Shown: positions 27,540-34,688 of the stretch, piece by piece
Layout of the letters: each line of letters opens with the position of its first letter
How positions within the stretch are numbered: position 1 is the stretch's first letter
Source of the DNA: Nitrosospira sp.
GTDB taxonomy: Bacteria; Pseudomonadota; Gammaproteobacteria; Burkholderiales; Nitrosomonadaceae
Assembly (NCBI GenBank): GCA_013697655.1
Contig: JACCWK010000234.1
Span: 1 to 38,558 of the forward strand
Length of the DNA: 38,558 nucleotides
Direction: 5' to 3'
Translations under genes and position numbers: made by a program
The notes under the pieces: generated by a model
What the model was told of the DNA's origin: nothing
Database searches by the model: none
The model's input: the letters and a program-made list of their open reading frames with translations, nothing else

Positions 27540-28710
27540 TAGCCAGCATACTCCGAAAATATCAATGCAAAACAGTATGCCGCCTCCGCTTATCGTGCAT
27601 GTCATTCACCATCTCGGTGTTGGCGGCCTGGAAAATGGTCTGATAAACCTGATTAATCATATTCCACCTGAGCGTTACCGGCATGCCATCATATGTCTCA
27701 AGGGCTACTCCGATTTTCGTCGGCGGATTACCAGAGAAGGCGTGGAAATCATAGCGCTTAACAAGCGCGAAGGGAAAGATTTCAGTCTTTATCTCAATCT
27801 TTTCAAAACACTAAGGCGGCTCAAACCAGATATCGTACACACTCGGAATCTGGGCACGATGGAAGGACAAGTAGTTGCTGCCGTTGCAGGAGCGCGGGCA
27901 AGAGTGCATGGAGAGCACGGCCGGGACATATTCGATTTGCATGGAAAAAACCGGAAGTATAATCTGTTGCGTAAAGCTATCCGTCCTTTTGTCGATCATT
28001 TCATCGCGGTCAGCAGAGATCTGGAGAGTTGGCTTGCCAATACCGTAGGGGCGACACCGCATCGTATCCATCAGATCTACAATGGTGTTGATAGTCTACG
28101 TTTTCATCCACGCAGCGGCAAAAACTTTAAAGGTGCTCCCCCGGGGTTCTTTACGGAGAATGCTTTTGTCATTGGTAGTGTCGGTAGAATGGCGAGTGTA
28201 AAAGATTATCCCGGCCTGGTTCGGGCTTTCCTGTCGCTACTGGAAGAACCTGCTGCGCAAGAACGGTTTCGGCTTTTGATCGTTGGCGAGGGCAGGTCGC
28301 GACAGGAATGCATCGAGATGTTGCGCGAGGCCGGAGCTGGAGCCCTTGCTTGGTTTCCAGGCGAGCGCGCCGATATCCCCGAACTGATGAGTGCCATGGA
28401 TCTTTTTGTGCTTCCCTCGCTCGGGGAGGGAATTTCCAATACCATTCTTGAAGCCATGGCTACGGGTTTGCCAGTGGTGGCAACTAACGTCGGGGGAAAT
28501 GCGGAGCTCATAAAAGAAGGGTTTACGGGCATATTGGTTCCCCCGGGGGAACCGGCGGCAATGGCACAGGCTATAATGCAATATCATAAAAACCCCGATC
28601 TGATTATTCAACACGGCATAGCAGCGCGGCAACAGATTGAAGCCAGCTTTAGTATGGAAGCCATGACGAAAGGCTACCTTCAGGTCTATGACAAAGTTTT
28701 ACGTCTATGA
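27523..28710 (+). CDS. XrtA-associated glycosyltransferase stp2
   Basis: GT4 family glycosyltransferase of 395 residues (TIGR03088). The N-terminal IVHVIHHLGVGGLENGLINL has the Gly-rich acceptor loop. The donor-binding domain contains IGSVGRMASVKDYPGLVRA and the signature LPSLGEGISNTILEAMATG. It should build the repeat unit together with stp1. AGGGG 8 nt before the ATG at 27523 supports this start. An in-frame ATG at 27565 would remove a non-conserved N-terminus and the 17-bp overlap with xrtA. Confidence 0.94.
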   Translation: MHGSASSQHTPKISMQNSMPPPLIVHVIHHLGVGGLENGLINLINHIPPERYRHAIICLKGYSDFRRRITREGVEIIALNKREGKDFSLYLNLFKTLRRLKPDIVHTRNLGTMEGQVVAAVAGARARVHGEHGRDIFDLHGKNRKYNLLRKAIRPFVDHFIAVSRDLESWLANTVGATPHRIHQIYNGVDSLRFHPRSGKNFKGAPPGFFTENAFVIGSVGRMASVKDYPGLVRAFLSLLEEPAAQERFRLLIVGEGRSRQECIEMLREAGAGALAWFPGERADIPELMSAMDLFVLPSLGEGISNTILEAMATGLPVVATNVGGNAELIKEGFTGILVPPGEPAAMAQAIMQYHKNPDLIIQHGIAARQQIEASFSMEAMTKGYLQVYDKVLRL

Positions 28711-28732
28711 CATCGGAAAAAAGGAAATAAAC

Positions 28733-30667
28733 ATGTGTGGGATTGTCGGCCTATTTGATACTCGCGGCAAAAAAGAAATCGACCAGCAACTGCTTAGGCG
28801 CATGAATCAGACTCAGATTCACCGTGGGCCAGATGAAGGGGAGCTATATACGGAGCCCGGCGTTGGTTTCGGTCATCGCCGTCTTTCAATCATGGATGTC
28901 TCAAGCGGGCAGCAACCGCTTTTCAACGAAGACGGCAGCGTAGTGGTGGTTTTCAACGGTGAAATCTATAACTTTCAGGAACTCGCCAAGGAACTTGCCG
29001 CCGCAGGTCATGTATTTCGCACACACTGTGATACTGAAGTCATCGTACATGCCTGGGAGGAGTGGGGTGAGCATTGCGTGGACCGTTTTCGGGGCATGTT
29101 TGCCTTCGGCTTGTGGGATCGCAACCAGCAAACCCTATTTCTGGCTCGAGACCGGCTCGGTATAAAACCGCTTTACTATGGTCTGCTGGCAGATGGCACG
29201 TTTATTTTTGCTTCCGAGCTAAAAGCTTTGCTCATGCATCCCGATTTTATGCGAGATATGGATCCCCATGCCATTGAAGATTATTTTGCTTATGGCTATG
29301 TTCCAGAACCGAAAACGATATTCAGACAGGCACTCAAACTGTCCCCGGCTCATATCCTGAAACTCCATTGTGGCCAGGATGTACCGCAGCCACGCGAATA
29401 CTGGGATGTACCTTTCGTCGCGCACGAGTCAATCAGTGTGCAAGAGGCGGAGGAAGAATTAATCGTGCGGTTGCGCGAATCGGTAAAGATCCATCTCATG
29501 ACCGAGGTGCCTCTTGGCGCTTTTCTTTCGGGCGGAGTCGATTCCAGCGCAGTAGTAGCGATGATGGCTGATCTCACGAAGGAACCGGTCAATACCTGCG
29601 CCATCTCTTTTGGCGACCCTGCCTTCAACGAATCTCAATATGCGCAAAAAGTGGCCGATCGCTACCACACTCAGCACAGCGTAGGTCAGGTAGATCAAGA
29701 CGATTTCGATCTTATAGACAAGTTGGCTACCCTATATGATGAACCCTTTGCCGACAGTTCGGCGATGCCCACTTATCGGGTCTGCGAATTAGCAAGAAAA
29801 CGTGTGACTGTGGCATTATCGGGAGACGGCGGTGACGAAAACCTTGCCGGATATCGTCGCTATCGTTGGCACCTGTATGAAGAACGGATGAGATCCGTGC
29901 TGCCGCTTGGATTCCGCAAGCCCTTATTTGGTCTGTTGGGAAATTTATATCCCAAGGCCGACTGGGCGCCAAAGGTCCTGCGCGCGAAATCCACGCTCGA
30001 AGCGCTTGCCCGTGATTCCGTGGAAGGTTATTTTCATAGTGTTTCCATCCTGAAGGATGGAATGCGTCAACGTCTGTTCAGTGCTTCTTTCAATCGCAGC
30101 CTGCAGGGGTATCATGCGGTGGAAGTTATGCGTACCCATGCCGATAAATGCCCTGTAGAGGAGCCCCTGTCGCGAGTGCAATACCTGGACATGAAGACCT
30201 ACCTCGTTGGAGATATTCTTACGAAGGTAGACAGAGCTAGTATGGCCCATGCCCTGGAGGTTCGTGTGCCGCTGCTGGATCATAAGCTGGTCGAATGGAT
30301 ATCAGGCCTCCCGGTCTCTTTTAAGCTGCGCGGTCATGAAGGCAAATACGTATTCAAAAAGGCATTGGAACCTTACCTTTCCGATGACATTCTGTACCGC
30401 GACAAAATGGGATTCTCGGTACCTTTGGCAAGCTGGTTTCGCGGCCCGCTGCGCCAAAGAGTTAGCGACGCGTTAATGGGGCCGGTTCTGGCTGATACGG
30501 GAATCTTCAACAGGACCTATCTAAAGGAGATGCTCGACCAACACCAATCGGGACGGCGCGACTATAGCGCCCCGCTGTGGACGCTGCTGATGTTCGAATC
30601 TTTTCTTCGCAATGTGCTTCATATGGATCAGCCTCGCTTGCGCGCAAATGATCTTAAGGTGGCATAA
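28733..30667 (+). CDS. XrtA-associated asparagine-synthase-like amidotransferase
   Basis: Glutamine-dependent amidotransferase of 644 residues (TIGR03108, exosortase A system amidotransferase 1), built like AsnB. The class II glutaminase domain must start at MCGIVGLF so that Cys2 becomes the N-terminal nucleophile, and AAGGA 8 nt upstream supports this ATG. An upstream in-frame ATG at 28688 is therefore rejected. Other motifs are RGPDEGE, FNGEIYNF, and the PP-loop SGGVDSS at 266-272 in the C-terminal synthetase domain. It probably amidates a carboxyl group, such as a uronic acid of the polymer, but free asparagine synthesis cannot be excluded from sequence. Confidence 0.94.
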   Translation: MCGIVGLFDTRGKKEIDQQLLRRMNQTQIHRGPDEGELYTEPGVGFGHRRLSIMDVSSGQQPLFNEDGSVVVVFNGEIYNFQELAKELAAAGHVFRTHCDTEVIVHAWEEWGEHCVDRFRGMFAFGLWDRNQQTLFLARDRLGIKPLYYGLLADGTFIFASELKALLMHPDFMRDMDPHAIEDYFAYGYVPEPKTIFRQALKLSPAHILKLHCGQDVPQPREYWDVPFVAHESISVQEAEEELIVRLRESVKIHLMTEVPLGAFLSGGVDSSAVVAMMADLTKEPVNTCAISFGDPAFNESQYAQKVADRYHTQHSVGQVDQDDFDLIDKLATLYDEPFADSSAMPTYRVCELARKRVTVALSGDGGDENLAGYRRYRWHLYEERMRSVLPLGFRKPLFGLLGNLYPKADWAPKVLRAKSTLEALARDSVEGYFHSVSILKDGMRQRLFSASFNRSLQGYHAVEVMRTHADKCPVEEPLSRVQYLDMKTYLVGDILTKVDRASMAHALEVRVPLLDHKLVEWISGLPVSFKLRGHEGKYVFKKALEPYLSDDILYRDKMGFSVPLASWFRGPLRQRVSDALMGPVLADTGIFNRTYLKEMLDQHQSGRRDYSAPLWTLLMFESFLRNVLHMDQPRLRANDLKVA

Positions 30668-30747
30668 CATGCATGGATGGAGTCCAGGCAGGCAGTTCCG
30701 CCTCATTTATATCTCATGCGATCAGGCGATTTAGAGACTGCAAAAAA

Positions 30748-31704
30748 ATGGACGTATTTCTTACCGTTGACGTAGAGGTTTGGTGTGATGGTTGGGACAA
30801 TATCGATGCCAAATTTCCCAATGCATTTCAACGATACATCTATGGCCCTACGTCAAGGGGAAACTATGGCTTGCCGTATCAATTGCATCAACTACAGGAC
30901 CATGGCCTAACAGGCGTCTTTTTTGTTGAATCACTCTTTTCGACCCGGTTTGGGTTAGCGCCATTGTCAGAAATTATCGATCTGATTCGCGAGGGAGACC
31001 ATGAAGTACAGTTGCATCTGCATACCGAGTGGGTGGACGAGTCCAAGGAACCCTTGCTCGAGAACATCGTTGGCAAAAAGCAGTTCCTGCGCTACTTTTC
31101 TTTACAAGAACAAACTATCCTGATTCAGGCAGGCGCAAAGTTGATCGAATTAGCTGGGGGAGGACATATCAATGCTTTTCGCGCTGGAGGCTTTGGCTTT
31201 AACAGAGATACGCTTCGAGCGCTTGCCAGAAATCACATCACTTTCGATAGCAGCTACAACGCGAGCATTTTTGGACTGGATAGCGGAGTTAATCCCGAAA
31301 CTTCACTTGTCGAGCCAGTTGAGTGCGAAGGTGTGTACGAGTATCCCATGACGGTTTTCCATAATGGCACCAACAAGTTGCGACATGCACAGGTGACCGC
31401 ATGTTCGTACCGTGAGATGGAAGGACTGCTCTGGCAAGCGCTGGAATTCGGGCGTAAATCCTTTGTTATTCTTTCCCACAATTTCGAGCTGATGAATGGC
31501 AGCATGAACCAGCCGGACGATATTGTGGTGACCCGCTTTCGCAATCTCTGCTCTTTTCTGGACCGTCATCGGGACTGCTTTCGTGTACGGGGATTCCGCG
31601 ATTTGACCCCCGATCCGGTGTTTTCGCAGCCTGCTCCACTTACCTCGCCGATTTGGAAAACGGGACTCAGGATGATTGAGCAAGGCATAAGGCGGTTTCG
31701 TTGA
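30748..31704 (+). CDS. Second polysaccharide-deacetylase-like protein
   Basis: NodB-fold protein of 318 residues. It has FLTVDVEVWCDGWDN at the N-terminus (motif 1), EVQLHLHTEW (motif 2), FRAGGFGFN (motif 3) and LSHNFELM near the C-terminus. Motif 2 lacks the His-x3-His spacing of classical deacetylases, so activity or metal binding may differ. It is only distantly similar to the deacetylase at 22750. I chose the ATG at 30748 because the family motif follows within 10 residues; an in-frame ATG at 30673 (25 residues more) is possible but has no conserved sequence. The stop overlaps the next start (TTGA). Confidence 0.85.
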   Translation: MDVFLTVDVEVWCDGWDNIDAKFPNAFQRYIYGPTSRGNYGLPYQLHQLQDHGLTGVFFVESLFSTRFGLAPLSEIIDLIREGDHEVQLHLHTEWVDESKEPLLENIVGKKQFLRYFSLQEQTILIQAGAKLIELAGGGHINAFRAGGFGFNRDTLRALARNHITFDSSYNASIFGLDSGVNPETSLVEPVECEGVYEYPMTVFHNGTNKLRHAQVTACSYREMEGLLWQALEFGRKSFVILSHNFELMNGSMNQPDDIVVTRFRNLCSFLDRHRDCFRVRGFRDLTPDPVFSQPAPLTSPIWKTGLRMIEQGIRRFR

Positions 31705-32642
31705 AGCAAATATGGAATTTTCGTCAAGTGCCCATAAAGCTTCAGCTTGGGGACAGGACGTTGCTTGCATCTAAATTGTGGTTACAAGTGCGGGAAGTGG
31801 GACTTGACGATGAAACCCCTCCGGTAGCAGAGCCGGTACCGCCGGTGGATTCTCTTCAAGCGAATAGCCAAGGCTTTCTGATACGATCGCTACGCATCGC
31901 CGACAAGCAGCCCACGCTGCGAGCGCAGCATGAATACCTCTGCTACGTGTCGTCCCAGCATCAACGGTATTATATCGATATGCGTCAATCATTCGAAGAG
32001 TACAAGAGCAAGTTTTCCTCCAAGACACGCTCAACGCTCAACCGCAAGGTCAAGAAATACGCGGAACATTGCGGTGGTAAAATCTCCTGGAAAATTTACC
32101 AGTCTGTCGGGGAAATGCGGGAGTTCTTTCGATATGCTCGTACGGTTTCTGAAATCACCTATCAGGAGAAGCTGCTTGATGCGGGTTTGCCTGATTCGGA
32201 AGAGTTTCTCGGTGAAATGGAACAGCTTGCCCAACAGGGGGATGTCCGCGGGTTCATCCTTTTCCATGAGGATAAGCCTGTTTCGTATCTCTACTGCCCG
32301 GTCTCCAACGGGGTGTTGATCTATGCCTTTCTCGGATACGACCCCGACTACATGAATTATTCAGTCGGCACCGTTCTTCAGTGGCTCGCCCTGGATCATC
32401 TATTTGAAGAACGTTTATTTCGTTTCTTTGATTTCACTGAAGGACAGTCCGAGCATAAAAAACTATTTGCAACCCATAGCGTTCAATGCGCAAATGTTTT
32501 TTTTCTGCGTAATAATCTGCGTAATAAAGCCCTGTTGTATAGTCAGAGAGTTGTCGACGATTTCAGCAGGTTAGCTGGTGATACACTGAATCAGCTCGGC
32601 CTTAAGTCGAGAGTTAAAAAAATGATGCGGTTCGGAATCTAA
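31701..32642 (+). CDS. GNAT/FemAB-type transferase (Acetyltransf_6-like), first paralogue
   Basis: Predicted cytoplasmic acyltransferase of 313 residues in the BcsL/CelD-like GNAT group. The core motif FEEYKSKFSSKTRSTLNRKVKKY and the second-half FRFFDFTEGQSEHKKLFATH are typical. It starts with TTG at 31701, overlapping the deacetylase stop by 4 bp, so it is probably translationally coupled. It is a paralogue of the next gene (compare F-E-[ED]-Y, SKTR and RK-x-F/Y). The substrate is unknown; an acyl group on the polysaccharide is the natural guess from position. Confidence 0.87.
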   Translation: MKQIWNFRQVPIKLQLGDRTLLASKLWLQVREVGLDDETPPVAEPVPPVDSLQANSQGFLIRSLRIADKQPTLRAQHEYLCYVSSQHQRYYIDMRQSFEEYKSKFSSKTRSTLNRKVKKYAEHCGGKISWKIYQSVGEMREFFRYARTVSEITYQEKLLDAGLPDSEEFLGEMEQLAQQGDVRGFILFHEDKPVSYLYCPVSNGVLIYAFLGYDPDYMNYSVGTVLQWLALDHLFEERLFRFFDFTEGQSEHKKLFATHSVQCANVFFLRNNLRNKALLYSQRVVDDFSRLAGDTLNQLGLKSRVKKMMRFGI

Positions 32643-32646
32643 TGCC

Positions 32647-33834
32647 TTGCGCGCCTTGTCTCATTTCAAAGAAATGATTATGACCCAGTGGCATGTGGCT
32701 AACGTCTCGGGTAGTACCCTGGACCTCTCTCTGCTTGGCCCGGTCCCACTTGAATTGGATCCGCGCTGGTTGAGCAGCCGTATAAACGGGATAGACAAAT
32801 ACGTCCAATATTTCCTGCTCGGCGATCAGCAGCGTCCCCAGGGTTATGCTCCTTTTGTTATCCATCGCGGCGCACTCGCTTACTGCTTCGGGGAAACCAC
32901 TGTATTTCGTATCCCGGTAGTAAGATATGCAATGCAGGAAGCGCCCCTTTGTGAAAATCAAACATTACTTGCCGGGTTATTTAAACCGCTTTCCGACGCA
33001 GTAGGTCCGCGTGGGGTGGTATTTTTTGAGGGGGTCCGCACAGGTTCGCTCCTTGCTGAGCTGCTGACATCACCGAAGAGCCCGGTCTGCGATTTATTCC
33101 ATGTTGTGCCGTATGGCCCTGTTTATACAAGGCGCCTCATCGAACTCCCATCAGGGGCGCAATTCGAGGACTATTTGCGGACTCTAGGAAGCAAAACCCG
33201 TGAGGATATCCGTCGCACACGCAAGAATTTTGGTGTGAAGGCGAAGGATCCAGTAAGGATGACCCGCTATACGGAACCGGAAATGGTCAACGAGCTGGCT
33301 GCTGCCCTGGCGCAAGTATCCCGCAAGACCTATCAGTATCATCTGCTCGGTCTCGGACTTGAAAATACTCCCGAGCACGTTGTACAACTAAGGGCGGCGG
33401 CAGTTGGCGGGTGGCTGCGGGCATACGTTCTGTGGATTGGCGATGCTCCCGTTGCTTTCGGGCTTGGTTATCACGACGGCCACACCTATTATGGACACCA
33501 CGTTGGATACGATCCGGATATATCAAAGTTGCAACCCGGTATTTATTTGCATACGGAAGTAATAGCTGATCTCCTGGCGGACGGCATCTGTCGCTTTGAT
33601 TTTCTGGCTGGAGATAATTTATACAAACAGAGAATGTCAAACAAATTAAGGGAGGAGCGGCACTACTATCTGATTCCGCGCGGCTGGCCCGGCACAATGT
33701 ATGCGCGCGCCTTGGCTGGAGTTAATTTCCTGTCCGAGACAATAGGGAACTGGCTTCATAAGAGTGGCTTGAAAGAGCGCATCAAGCAGATCGTCCGCGC
33801 AGCTGCCGTGAAGCGCTCCGTGGGTAAGAACTAA
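32647..33834 (+). CDS. GNAT/FemAB-type transferase (Acetyltransf_6-like), second paralogue
   Basis: Protein of up to 395 residues. The core block FEDYLRTLGSKTREDIRRTRKNF corresponds to that of its upstream neighbour, and the C-terminal half shows RFDFLAGDNLYKQRMSNK. It carries an extra N-terminal region of about 150 residues. The frame opens with TTG at 32647; ATG codons at 32674 and 32680 are also possible. None has a strong ribosome site, suggesting coupling to the previous gene, whose stop is 4 bp away. Function as polysaccharide acyltransferase is inferred from family and context. Confidence 0.85.
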   Translation: MRALSHFKEMIMTQWHVANVSGSTLDLSLLGPVPLELDPRWLSSRINGIDKYVQYFLLGDQQRPQGYAPFVIHRGALAYCFGETTVFRIPVVRYAMQEAPLCENQTLLAGLFKPLSDAVGPRGVVFFEGVRTGSLLAELLTSPKSPVCDLFHVVPYGPVYTRRLIELPSGAQFEDYLRTLGSKTREDIRRTRKNFGVKAKDPVRMTRYTEPEMVNELAAALAQVSRKTYQYHLLGLGLENTPEHVVQLRAAAVGGWLRAYVLWIGDAPVAFGLGYHDGHTYYGHHVGYDPDISKLQPGIYLHTEVIADLLADGICRFDFLAGDNLYKQRMSNKLREERHYYLIPRGWPGTMYARALAGVNFLSETIGNWLHKSGLKERIKQIVRAAAVKRSVGKN

Positions 33835-33838
33835 AGTC

Positions 33839-34486
33839 ATGCTGGAAGAGAAACTGGAGTTTCTGAGAGGTCCGGGCGGGCTTCGTGCTGCAGGCTATTT
33901 TGGACTGAAGCTACTTACCCGGATTGAAGTGTTTCGTATTGTCTGGATATTGGCCCAATCGAACACCTTATTGGTGCTGCCATCTGGCTGGCGCTACTTG
34001 AGCTTTCATACCGACGAGGCGCTGTCTGCGGTCTCTAACGACATGCGTGAAAGGTTAGCCGAGCAGTGCGGTTCCAGCCCCAAGCAACTTTTTGGACGCG
34101 GCGGGAGCCTGCATCTGCTGCTAACCGGAAATACATTGGTAGCGCAACTCAGCATCAAGCGTGGTCCCAGTTGCCGGATCGATTCACCGCCTCTACATCT
34201 CGGTATGGCTGAAACCGATGCCTTTCTGGGATATTTATATACTTGGCCGGCATATCGCCGACAGGGGGCTGCGAAATACTTGATTGCCGCAACCGTCAAT
34301 GATCTTGCAACGCAAAATATTAATCGAGTAATTGCGCACATTCGGGCCACTAATGTGCCCTCTCTGGCTGCTTTCAAGCACGCAGGCTGGAGAACCGGCG
34401 CCACGATTCTGTGCACGCTCAATGGTCATTTATTGATGGCACCAGGTGCTACCCGGGCTGGACTTACCCTTCGCTCAGGCATGTAA
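33839..34486 (+). CDS. GNAT family N-acetyltransferase
   Basis: Single-domain GNAT of 215 residues, last gene of the plus-strand locus. The acetyl-CoA site is visible in LYTWPAYRRQGAAKYLI (motif A, RRQGAA), followed by INRVIAHIRATNVPSLAAFKHAGWR (motif B), both standard. The N-terminal 60 residues are unlike common GNATs. It starts 4 bp after the previous stop. Sugar N-acetylation of the exopolysaccharide precursor is plausible but unproven. Confidence 0.85.
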   Translation: MLEEKLEFLRGPGGLRAAGYFGLKLLTRIEVFRIVWILAQSNTLLVLPSGWRYLSFHTDEALSAVSNDMRERLAEQCGSSPKQLFGRGGSLHLLLTGNTLVAQLSIKRGPSCRIDSPPLHLGMAETDAFLGYLYTWPAYRRQGAAKYLIAATVNDLATQNINRVIAHIRATNVPSLAAFKHAGWRTGATILCTLNGHLLMAPGATRAGLTLRSGM

Positions 34487-34570
34487 TTCATTACCAGCAA
34501 TAACGTTATCCTCATGCAGGACTTCTCGTCGTTCTAATATGCGCTGTCTTCGCCAAACTATTCTTTCGTC

Positions 34571-34591
34571 TTGTGTTCACCGCAAACACAA
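34571..34591. repeat. Perfect 7-bp inverted repeat, A-run on its right
   Basis: TTGTGTT pairs with AACACAA across a 7-nt loop, followed on the plus strand by a run of A. On the plus strand a T-run is missing, so it is not a standard intrinsic terminator. Confidence 0.5.
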
Positions 34592-34613
34592 AAAAAAGTT
34601 ACGTACCTGATGC

Positions 34614-34655
34614 CTACGAATTAGGCCTTGGAAAATCGTTGTCCAATTTTCGTAG
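34614..34655. repeat. Nested inverted repeat between convergent genes
   Basis: Outer arms CTACGAA (34614-34620) and TTCGTAG (34649-34655) are perfect. Inside them TTGGA (34628-34632) pairs with TCCAA (34642-34646). A two-tier hairpin is therefore possible on either strand, with a bidirectional terminator the simplest reading. Confidence 0.5.
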
Positions 34656-34688
34656 AAGCACCTTTTATAACGACGCTTTCATTATCCT

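Larger units (their letters stand above)
34487..34688. other. Convergent intergenic region with hairpins
   Basis: These 202 bp separate the end of the exopolysaccharide locus from the oppositely directed VanZ-like gene. They hold two strong inverted repeats (34571-34591 and 34614-34655) but no ORF I would defend. The expected function is transcription termination from both sides, although neither repeat has a canonical T-run after the stem. Confidence 0.45.

Noticed and set aside
28688-28732. Longer amidotransferase starting at the upstream ATG
   Set aside because: Class II amidotransferases need Cys right after the initiator Met; the ATG at 28733 gives MCGIVG and has AAGGA upstream.
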